Of a stretch of DNA of 16,509 bases, positions 1 to 6,526 are shown piece by piece. Within the stretch, counting starts at the first letter, position 1. Each line of letters starts with the position of its first letter. The translations under genes were made by a program, and so were the position numbers. The DNA is from DASPMP01 sp035626995 (lineage in GTDB: Bacteria > Gemmatimonadota > Gemmatimonadetes > Gemmatimonadales > Gemmatimonadaceae), in NCBI GenBank assembly GCA_035626995.1, contig DASPMP010000043.1:1-16509 (forward strand). Reading direction: 5' to 3'. The notes below the pieces were generated by a model. The model searched no databases and was not told the DNA's origin. It saw nothing but the letters and a program-made list of their open reading frames with translations.

Positions 1-1901
1 TGGGCACGCGCGACACCCTCACCGCGACAGCCGTCGACGCGGAGGGGGACACGGTCGACGTCCCGGTGGTATGGCGCTCATCCAACGAGCGGGTCGCCAT
101 CTTCGAGCGCGGCGGTGTCCTCGTCGCCCTCGATACGGGACGCACGATCATCACCGCGTCATCGCTTGGCGTCACCTCGCAGGGACTGCAGTACAACGTC
201 ATCTGGGTGGGACCGGCATACATCGATACGCTCGCCTGGATTCGGCCGCACGCGCTGATGCCGGGGAGCACGCTGAGCGACAGCGTGCGCGTGCGCGTCC
301 TGAACGTGGACAGCATCCCGGTGCCGAACGCGCTGGTGCGCTTCGTCGCAACCACCGGCGACGGGTCGGCATCGCCACTCATCGACACCACCGACGCCAA
401 CGGCATCGCGTCCGCGCAGTGGACGCTGGGGACGTCGACAGGATTGCAGGTGCTCACGGCTTCCGTGGTCCGCGCGGACAGCACCCCCGATCCACTCGTC
501 GCCGACAACGAAGCCGACTTCTCGATCACGGCGTACAACGCGCTCGCCGTCGAAAGCGGCGACGGCCAGACGGGGCAGATCCTCAGCGACCTCCCCGTGC
601 AGCCGTCCGTGAAGCTCGTCGACTCACTCGGCAATCCGCGCATCGGCGTACCGGTGTCATTCACGGCGATGCAGGGCGGCCGAGTGCAGAATACGTCGGC
701 GTCGACCAACGCGAACGGGATCGCCAGCGCGGGGACGTGGACGCTCGGTGACATCCCTGGCGAGCAGGTGCTCGAGGCGCGCGTGTCTGACGCGACGCTG
801 CGGATCTTCGCGACCGCGACGGGAACACCAAATCGCTACATGGCCACGCAGGTGGTCGCTGGCGGCTTCGCCAGCTGTGCGCGCGAGAGCGACGGCGCCG
901 TGAAGTGCTGGGGAGACGGGCCACAGACGGGCGCGGACAGCACGAACGACTTCCATGCTCCGGCGCCGGTGGCCGGCTCCACGACCTTCGACATCCTGCG
1001 CGGCGGGAGCACGCACTTCTGCGGCCTTACGTCGGCGGGCGACGCCTGGTGCTGGGGATTCAACTCGATGGTAGACACGTCGGGAGCCGTGACCGCGGCG
1101 AACGTCCCGACGGAGATGCCCACCGACCTGACCTTCAAGGACATCGCCCCGGGCTTCGCGCACAACTGCGCCATCGGCGTGGATGACATCGCCTACTGCT
1201 GGGGGCAGAACACCACCGGTCAGCTGGGAAGTGGCAACACGACCACGCGATTCGTTCCCGCGGCCGTCTCCGGCGGATTCACATTCTCGAAGATCGCGAG
1301 CGGCACCGGTCACTCCTGCGCGCTCACCCTGGGCGGGTTCGCCTTCTGCTGGGGGAACAACACCTCCGGGCAGATCGGCGACGGCACTGTCGTACAGCGC
1401 AACACGCCGACCGCGATCAGTGGCGGTCATACGTTCTCGCAGATCGGCGCCGGCGAGGCTTTCTCCTGCGGACTCACGACGGCTGGTCGCGTCTACTGCT
1501 GGGGCGACGTGGATGGTCCGGGCGGTGCGGCACCCAACGTGAATCCCTTCACGTATGCCAGCGCTCCGGATTTTGTCTCCCTGAGCGTGGGCTCGCAGCA
1601 CGCCTGCGCCCTGACCGCGGACGGCACCGCGTACTGCTGGGGCGCGAATGCGCAGGCGTCTGGTGCTCCCGGCAACGGACGTCTTGGCGACAACAGCACC
1701 ACCAACCGCGCAACGCCAACGCTGGTGGCGACGGACCTGAAGTTCGCGCAGATCAGCGCCGGCCATCGGCACAGCTGCGGGATCACGATGACGGAGAATG
1801 CGGTGGCATGCTGGGGGCAGAATGACAGTCGGGAGCTCGGCAATGATGCGGCGGAGCCGAGGCTTACCCCGCGCTACATCGTACTTGGGGTGACACCATG
1901 A
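1..1901 (+). CDS. Secreted Ig-like / RCC1-repeat protein (5' truncated)
   Basis: The gene is cut by the window start. The frame is open from base 3, and the residues before the first GTG (66) already read as the end of a Big_2-type bacterial Ig domain (VWRSSNERVAIF), so 66 is not the true start. Next come two Big_1-like Ig domains, about residues 50-150 and 155-250 counted from base 66; each ends in a D/N-ANGIASA...W turn. From about residue 258 to the end are seven RCC1-type repeats, each with a [HS]xCA/G...CWG core, which would fold as a beta-propeller. Every repeat has one Cys before and one inside CWG, 10-11 residues apart, as expected if disulfides form outside the cytoplasm. Ig and RCC1 repeats usually mediate binding rather than catalysis, so a surface or secreted binding role is an inference. 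The stop overlaps the next start as ATGA (1898-1901), which suggests translational coupling to the TonB-dependent receptor. The signal peptide would lie upstream of the window. Confidence 0.85.
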   Translation, partial: GTRDTLTATAVDAEGDTVDVPVVWRSSNERVAIFERGGVLVALDTGRTIITASSLGVTSQGLQYNVIWVGPAYIDTLAWIRPHALMPGSTLSDSVRVRVLNVDSIPVPNALVRFVATTGDGSASPLIDTTDANGIASAQWTLGTSTGLQVLTASVVRADSTPDPLVADNEADFSITAYNALAVESGDGQTGQILSDLPVQPSVKLVDSLGNPRIGVPVSFTAMQGGRVQNTSASTNANGIASAGTWTLGDIPGEQVLEARVSDATLRIFATATGTPNRYMATQVVAGGFASCARESDGAVKCWGDGPQTGADSTNDFHAPAPVAGSTTFDILRGGSTHFCGLTSAGDAWCWGFNSMVDTSGAVTAANVPTEMPTDLTFKDIAPGFAHNCAIGVDDIAYCWGQNTTGQLGSGNTTTRFVPAAVSGGFTFSKIASGTGHSCALTLGGFAFCWGNNTSGQIGDGTVVQRNTPTAISGGHTFSQIGAGEAFSCGLTTAGRVYCWGDVDGPGGAAPNVNPFTYASAPDFVSLSVGSQHACALTADGTAYCWGANAQASGAPGNGRLGDNSTTNRATPTLVATDLKFAQISAGHRHSCGITMTENAVACWGQNDSRELGNDAAEPRLTPRYIVLGVTP

Positions 1902-4900
1902 TCCGCTTGTCGGCTTATCTGCTTGTCCGCTTGTCAACCGCGCTTTTTCGACAAGCTGACAAGCTGAGAAGCCGACAAGCGTTGAAGCTGACAAGCCTTC
2001 TTCTGTGCGCACTGCCGGCGGTCGCCGCAGCACAGATGACCGTTTCCGGTAGAGTGACGGCCGCGAGCGGCGCTCCGGTCCAGGGCGCGTCGGTCACGAT
2101 CTCCGCACTGAACATCAACGCGCGCACGAGCGCCGACGGCTCCTACAACTTCATCATCCGCAGCGCGCAGGTGATGGGACAGACAGTCCCGATGACCGCG
2201 CGGCATGGTCGCTTCGGTTCGCAAACCGTGCAGTTCCGCGTCGTCGGCGGGTCGGTGACGCAGGACTTCGTGCTCGGAGCCGATCGCGTCGCGCCGGCAG
2301 ATAGCACTCGTCGGCCAAGCGGTGGCGCGCCAGCAAGCGGCTTGTCGGCTTGTCCGCTTGTCGGCTTGTCGGATTGTCATGTTGCGCTCGATGCTTCGGC
2401 GCCGGACCTTCCCACTGCACTCGCAGGGCGGATTGCAGGGCTGATCACCAACTCGGCACCGCAGGGGGGCACGTCGCCGATGCTGTATCGGGGCGCGCGA
2501 TCGCTCTACGGCAACACCCAACCGCTGGTCGTCGTCGACGGCGTCGTCATCGATAACCAGGGCTTCGCGACCCTCGCCCAGCGCTTCGGGCTCGGAGGAT
2601 TCGATTACGGGACGCCACTCCAGGACATCGCACTGGACGACATCGCGTCCGCCGAGCTGCTGGACCAGGCCACGGCGGCGGCCCGCTACGGCTCGCGCGC
2701 AGCCAATGGAGTGATCGAGATCCACACGAAACGCGGCGACATCACCGGCTTCGCGCTTTCCATCAGCCAGCGCTTCACGGGGCAGGGCATCACGCGTCTC
2801 CCCGGCTACCAGAATTCCTTCGGCCAGGGACTTGGCGGGCAATTCGAGTTCTTTGACGGACAGGGAGGCGGCGTCAACGACGACGTCGCACAGAGCTGGG
2901 GGCCACGGCTCGACGCGCGCGCGGTTTCTCAGCACAGCCTCACGGAGCCCCGCCGACCGGACGTTCGCTTCTTCCTCCCGCAGCCGGAGGACGTCGAGAA
3001 CTACTTCGCGGGGGGCAGCACCTGGGATGCAAACGTCGCCCTGCTCGGCTCGCGCGGCACGTCCAGCATGCGCGCCGCGCTCAACGCGCGCACCCTCAGT
3101 GGCACCACGCCCGGAGCCTCGCTCACGCGCGTCGGGGTCACGCTCAGCGGACGCGCGCGGCCGAGCGCACAATTCGTGGCCAGCGCGAACGTCCAGGTGA
3201 TCGGCGCCTCCGCGAAGCAGCGCGCCGGCACGGGCTTCGACGAGCTCAATCCATTCTCCGGCTTCACCCGGATGGGACGCCAGGTGGACCTCGACGCGCT
3301 GCGCGACCGGATCACCGACGCGAGTGGCAACCAGATCAACTGGATCTACACCAACCGGAACAATCCCTTCTTCGCGACGTCGCGTAACTCCAACGAAGAC
3401 GAGCGCGGCCAGGTGATCGCGAGCGTCTCGGCGGCATATGACATCAGGCCGAATGTCGACGCGCGGGTAAGCGTCGGCTTCAACGACTGGAGCGAGACGC
3501 GCAAGGTGGGGGTCGCCAGCGGCTGGCGGGGCGGCTACAACAGCAGCCTTGGGCTTGGCAATTTCTCCGGCGGCGGCACAGACGACCAGAACGTTGGCGG
3601 GTCGGAGCAGACCATTAACGTTTCGATAAACGGCGCGCGGAGCCGAGTGGCGGGATTCAGTGCGCGCGGGACGTTGGGGGCGGAGCTGCGGTCCAACCGC
3701 TTCGACATGACCAGCTCGATCGTGGATCAGCCGACCGACGGCGAGTCGTCAATCGCGACGCTGGCACGCGACGCCGAGCACGATGTCACATCGTTCTTCG
3801 CGCTGGCGACGGCAGGGCGCGGCGCGCTGTCGCTGAGTGGCGGCGCGCGGATGGAGCAGTCGTCGTCCCTCCCCAACCTCGGCTCGGTGATCTACCCAAC
3901 GGCGACGGCGAGCTACAACCTCGCGCCGCGCAGTGCGCTCGTGCGCAATTCGCTGCAGCTGAGCGACGCGACGGTGTTCGCGCGCTTCTGGAAGGCGGGG
4001 AACGAGCTGACGCAGCGCACCCTCGCGACCGGCTACTTCGGTGGCCAGCCGATCGCGCCGGAGCTGGACATCGTGAGCCCGGAGCGCACGGTCGGCGTCG
4101 AAGTCGGCACCCGTCTCGCCACCGCGAGTCGTCATACGCTCGACTTTGTGGGATATCGCGAGCGCTCGACCGAGCTTCTCGTCGCCACTGCCGCGGGAGA
4201 CGGCAGCGCTGTGATCGCGCAGAGTGGCCAGGTGTTCAACAGCGGCATCGAGGCAACGTTGCGCAGCACGCTGCTTCCGGGCGAGCACTCCGGCTGGGAC
4301 GTCGCCCTGACCTATGCGCGGAATACGAGTACCGTGGACGCGTTGCGTCCCGGGGTGTTCAATGCGAACCTGTCGCCGACGACATTCGGTGCCGGGCTCG
4401 CTGCGCGCATCGGCTCGCCCGCGGGTGTCATCGTTGGCTCACGCGTGCTGCGTGACGCGAATGGAGCACCGCTGCTTCGCAACGGGCTTCCGGTGGCCGA
4501 CGCGAATGCTCCCTTTGCCATTCTCGGTTCGGTGCAGCCTGACTGGTCCGCGGGAATCGAGAATCGGGTGAGGTTCATGGGCGCCGAGCTGGCGTTCCTG
4601 GTCGAGGTGCGGATGGGCGGTGAGGTTTTCAGCGCGACGAACATGTGGGGCGGGTTCGCCGGGACACTGGACCAGACGTTGATCGGCGACCGCGCTCCCG
4701 GTGCTGCGGCGGGGGACAGCCTCACGATTGCCGGCGTGGACAGTGCGAGTGGTGCGACGAACGCGATCAAGGTGAGCGCCGAGCAGTACTTCCATACGCT
4801 TGGGGCGATCACGGAGCCCTGGGTGTACGACGCCAGTTTCATCAAGCTGCGCGAGGCGCGACTCTCGTATTCGGTGCCGACGCGTTTCGTACCGGGGTTC

Positions 4901-5068
4901 CGCGAGCACACGCTGCGGCTGTCGCTCATCGGTCGGAACCTGCTGACGTCGGCGCGCGCGCCGAACGTGGATCCAGAGTCGGCGCTGTCGGCGGGGTTCC
5001 GTGGATTCGAAATGGGGCAGCTGCCGCAGGCGCGCAGTGTCGGCCTTCAGGTGACCATCGCGCCGTAG
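1898..5068 (+). CDS. SusC/RagA-like TonB-dependent outer-membrane receptor
   Basis: An outer-membrane active transporter of 1056 residues, within the usual SusC-like size range. In order: a signal peptide with hydrophobic core about 31-45 ending AVAAAQ; a carboxypeptidase-regulatory-like beta domain about 47-127 (TVSGRVTAASGAPVQGASV); a linker about 130-168; a TonB plug about 170-280 with the family signatures QPLVVVDGVVID and AARYGSRAANGVIEIHTKRG; then a long barrel with many aromatic and polar strands up to the C-terminus. The N-region before the signal core is unusually long (about 30 residues) because an octamer-based inverted repeat is translated there. A second octamer array is translated in the linker (residues about 149-161). 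I see no clear TonB box in that linker. The start at 1898 fits the 4-bp overlap with the upstream gene; a TTG at 1982 would give a more normal signal peptide but has no ribosome-binding site. The substrate is unknown. No SusD-like partner lies immediately downstream. Confidence 0.9.
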   Translation: MIRLSAYLLVRLSTALFRQADKLRSRQALKLTSLLLCALPAVAAAQMTVSGRVTAASGAPVQGASVTISALNINARTSADGSYNFIIRSAQVMGQTVPMTARHGRFGSQTVQFRVVGGSVTQDFVLGADRVAPADSTRRPSGGAPASGLSACPLVGLSDCHVALDASAPDLPTALAGRIAGLITNSAPQGGTSPMLYRGARSLYGNTQPLVVVDGVVIDNQGFATLAQRFGLGGFDYGTPLQDIALDDIASAELLDQATAAARYGSRAANGVIEIHTKRGDITGFALSISQRFTGQGITRLPGYQNSFGQGLGGQFEFFDGQGGGVNDDVAQSWGPRLDARAVSQHSLTEPRRPDVRFFLPQPEDVENYFAGGSTWDANVALLGSRGTSSMRAALNARTLSGTTPGASLTRVGVTLSGRARPSAQFVASANVQVIGASAKQRAGTGFDELNPFSGFTRMGRQVDLDALRDRITDASGNQINWIYTNRNNPFFATSRNSNEDERGQVIASVSAAYDIRPNVDARVSVGFNDWSETRKVGVASGWRGGYNSSLGLGNFSGGGTDDQNVGGSEQTINVSINGARSRVAGFSARGTLGAELRSNRFDMTSSIVDQPTDGESSIATLARDAEHDVTSFFALATAGRGALSLSGGARMEQSSSLPNLGSVIYPTATASYNLAPRSALVRNSLQLSDATVFARFWKAGNELTQRTLATGYFGGQPIAPELDIVSPERTVGVEVGTRLATASRHTLDFVGYRERSTELLVATAAGDGSAVIAQSGQVFNSGIEATLRSTLLPGEHSGWDVALTYARNTSTVDALRPGVFNANLSPTTFGAGLAARIGSPAGVIVGSRVLRDANGAPLLRNGLPVADANAPFAILGSVQPDWSAGIENRVRFMGAELAFLVEVRMGGEVFSATNMWGGFAGTLDQTLIGDRAPGAAAGDSLTIAGVDSASGATNAIKVSAEQYFHTLGAITEPWVYDASFIKLREARLSYSVPTRFVPGFREHTLRLSLIGRNLLTSARAPNVDPESALSAGFRGFEMGQLPQARSVGLQVTIAP
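1904..1997 (+). repeat. Octamer-based inverted repeat inside the receptor start
   Basis: Four forward 8-bp units (NGCTTGTC, 1904-1935) are followed by a 14-nt loop and six reverse units (GACAAGCN, 1950-1997). The 32-nt arms 1904-1935 and 1950-1981 are complementary with only three mismatches. The arms begin 6 nt after the receptor ATG and are translated as part of the signal-peptide N-region. An RNA hairpin here could hinder translation; that is an inference. Confidence 0.9.
2340..2378 (+). repeat. Tandem octamer array inside receptor linker
   Basis: Four exact GCTTGTC heptamers start at 2340, 2348, 2356 and 2364, each separated by one variable base, and a fifth degenerate unit (GATTGTC) starts at 2372. 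The period is 8 bp. The array is in the coding sequence between the carboxypeptidase-regulatory-like domain and the plug. Each unit gained or lost would shift the reading frame. The unit is the same as in the inverted repeats at 1904-1997 and 10539-10603. Confidence 0.9.
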
Positions 5069-5089
5069 TGAGCCCACACAACGTGAGGA

Positions 5090-5139
5090 CATGGGGTCAG
5101 CCATCCGCGCCATGGGCTTCGCGTCTGGCCGACCCCATG
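5090..5139. terminator. Inverted repeat after the receptor, possible bidirectional terminator
   Basis: CATGGGGTCAGCCA (5090-5103) pairs with TGGCCGACCCCATG (5126-5139). The 14-bp stem has one mismatch and a 22-nt loop, and starts 22 bp after the receptor stop. It lies between convergent genes and could stop transcription from both sides. There is no T-tract, so it may be Rho-assisted or simply a dispersed palindromic repeat. Confidence 0.5.
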
Positions 5140-5140
5140 C

Positions 5141-5166
5141 CGTCACGCCGTGAACGCGACGTGACG
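5141..5166 (-). terminator. Hairpin downstream of the HTH gene
   Basis: CGTCACG (5141-5147) and CGTGACG (5160-5166) form a perfect 7-bp stem with a 12-nt loop, 24 bp past the stop of the minus-strand HTH gene. No T-run follows on the minus strand, so a terminator role is only suggested by position. Confidence 0.3.
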
Positions 5167-5190
5167 CGCGGCGAGCGTGAGTGTACCGGA

Positions 5191-5415
5191 TCACCCACCG
5201 CCCCGAAGCCCACGCGCGCTGCTGACGACACGCAGCTGGACATCGCATCCCATGCCGTGCAGCCAGCGGATCAGCCGCTCCACCGAGATGCGCTCGAGCC
5301 GCCCGCGGCGCAGGTCCGACACGCGAGGCTGGTCGATGTCAATGCGGTAAATGAGCTGCCCCGGCGTCCAGCCGTGGATTGTGCGCACGAGCTGCTCCGC
5401 GAGTTGGCGCTTCAT
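5191..5415 (-). CDS. Small XRE-type HTH protein (antitoxin-like)
   Basis: A 74-residue protein made almost entirely of one helix-turn-helix. Residues 16-36 align without gaps to the XRE/HigA2-like pattern GxTxxxxAxxLGIxQPRVSDL; the recognition helix DQPRVSDLRRGRL is intact. It is followed by the helix ISVERLIRWLHGMGCDVQLRV, which is typical of short antitoxin-like regulators with the form 'IDQPRVSxLxxGRLxxFSVERLxxxLxxLGxDVEI'. The ATG at 5415 gives the usual N-terminus (MKRQLAEQL); a second ATG at 5442 adds nine residues, and the frame stays open to 5550. No good Shine-Dalgarno sequence supports either. The gene is divergent from the DUF2442/DUF4160 fusion, so the intervening 175 bp probably holds promoters for both and perhaps its operator. 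No RelE/HigB-like toxin gene sits beside it. DNA binding is well supported by the motif; an antitoxin role is inferred. Confidence 0.7.
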   Translation of the reverse strand: MKRQLAEQLVRTIHGWTPGQLIYRIDIDQPRVSDLRRGRLERISVERLIRWLHGMGCDVQLRVVSSARGLRGGG

Positions 5416-5470
5416 CGCAGGGATCGGATCACATCGCGGCATTGGCGGGGACGGACGGTGCGGCTGAGGG

Positions 5471-5489
5471 CAGCACGTCCTTAGTCGCA
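5471..5489 (+). repeat. 19-bp direct repeat, left copy
   Basis: CAGCACGTCCTTAGTCGCA recurs at 6239-6257 with one substitution. The two copies bracket the DUF2442/DUF4160 gene. A perfect hairpin (CCGGTC, CTGTTT loop, GACCGG; 5493-5510) follows this copy directly. The similarity continues weakly past the 19 bp. Confidence 0.8.
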
Positions 5490-5590
5490 CGGCCGGTCCT
5501 GTTTGACCGGGCGTGATCAACGACGGCAGTTTCAGTTGCGCTGCCATCACGCGGCTGGACTCGGCCGCGCCGAGCCATTAGCTCAAGGGC

Positions 5591-6187
5591 ATGTTCCGCA
5601 GCAGGACCATCGCGATCGACTTTCCGCACGTGACTGACGTGCGGTATGAGGGCGGCCACATGCTCTGGCTCCGATTCAGCGATGGTGTGGAAGGACGCGT
5701 CGATCTTTCCGACCTGCTGCGCGGTCCCATGTTCGAGCCGTTGCAGGAGACAACGTTTTTCTCACGCGTGCGGGCCGATGGCTACACGATTGTCTGGCCG
5801 AACGGCGTGGACCTCGCGCCGGAATCCCTGTACGAGCGGCTGCGGGTAACGGGCACCGTCGCGAAACGGCCATACGCGCAACTCTTCGATGACGCGATGA
5901 GGCGTGAGGCCGCCGAATGTGCGGCCATGCCCGAGATCAGCCGATTTTTCGGCATTGTCATCCACATGTTCTGGACCGAGCACGAGGCGCCGCACTTCCA
6001 TGCGAAATACGGTGAGTTCATCGCGTCGATCGAGATCGAGAGCGGGGCGGTAACGACCCGACGCTTCCCGAGCCGCGCCCTGCAACTCGTGGAGGAATGG
6101 CGCGAGGCACACCGCGACGAGCTGCTCGCGAACTGGGATCGCATGCGACTGCATCAGGAGGCGCTGGCGATCGCTCCGCTGGAGTAG
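5591..6187 (+). CDS. DUF2442-DUF4160 fusion protein
   Basis: A 198-residue protein joining two small domains that are usually separate neighbouring genes. Residues about 11-85 match DUF2442: a short beta-rich unit with LRFSDGVEGRVDLSDLL, then FSRVRADGYTIVWPNGVDLAPESLY. Residues about 113-196 match DUF4160: MPEISRFFGIVIHMFWTEHEAPHFHAKYGE, containing the characteristic HExPHFH motif (His131, His135, His137). A charged linker (86-112) connects them. The methionine at residue 113 (base 5927) is exactly where a free-standing DUF4160 protein would start, so an internal start could also yield the second domain alone; no strong ribosome-binding site is seen there. Neither domain has an established biochemical role that I can state. 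They are often found paired, next to small HTH genes, and have been suspected of toxin-antitoxin-like behaviour. Here a divergent HTH gene lies 175 bp away. The start at 5591 has AAGGG only one base upstream, too close for a normal Shine-Dalgarno sequence. Confidence 0.85.
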   Translation: MFRSRTIAIDFPHVTDVRYEGGHMLWLRFSDGVEGRVDLSDLLRGPMFEPLQETTFFSRVRADGYTIVWPNGVDLAPESLYERLRVTGTVAKRPYAQLFDDAMRREAAECAAMPEISRFFGIVIHMFWTEHEAPHFHAKYGEFIASIEIESGAVTTRRFPSRALQLVEEWREAHRDELLANWDRMRLHQEALAIAPLE

Positions 6188-6526
6188 CCGCGTCAGGTCG
6201 CCTTCATGCCCCGTATTGGCCCGGGGCCGATCCCATGACAGCACGCCCTTAGTCGCAGCCGTCCGTTCCTGATCGGGGCCACTGCGATCGCCGGAAATGA
6301 CCATGGTCCGACTCGATCAACTCGACGGAGCGACACGACACAACTGCAGCACGCCTGCAACAGTCCGGACAATGCCACGTAACCGGCACATCACCGTGCG
6401 GACGCCAAGCCGTTACGACGCAACGACTTAGCGATGGGACGCGCCGCGCTGTGCTCGGAATGGATTCTGCCCTTCCCACGCCCAAACGCTCGGCACGCCC
6501 CCGCCCCCTCCGTCCCTCCGAATTAG
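6188..6526. other. 339-bp gene-free stretch before the epimerase
   Basis: No convincing gene was found. It holds the second 19-bp direct repeat (6239-6257), the palindrome GACCATGGTC (6299-6308) and, presumably, the promoter of the epimerase gene. I could not pick a convincing -35/-10 pair. Short open frames on the minus strand are arginine- and serine-rich and look like compositional noise. Confidence 0.6.
6239..6257 (+). repeat. 19-bp direct repeat, right copy
   Basis: CAGCACGCCCTTAGTCGCA matches the copy at 5471-5489 at 18 of 19 positions and in the same orientation, 768 bp apart. It lies 51 bp after the stop of the DUF2442/DUF4160 gene. A more diverged relative occurs at 11850-11866. Confidence 0.8.

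Noticed and set aside
657..2033. 458-codon open frame on the minus strand
   Set aside because: Antisense to the RCC1 repeats and crossing the octamer repeat. Composition is Arg/Ala/Gly-rich, and no domain is visible.
2340..2378. Possible CRISPR-like array
   Set aside because: The unit is only 8 bp with no spacers, so it is a simple tandem repeat within a gene.
1934..3172. 412-codon open frame on the minus strand
   Set aside because: Antisense to the plug and early barrel of the TonB receptor, whose conserved motifs are clear on the plus strand.
4645..5484. 279-codon open frame on the plus strand running past the receptor stop
   Set aside because: Its first half is out of frame with the receptor barrel and its second half is antisense to the HTH gene. 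No recognisable domain.
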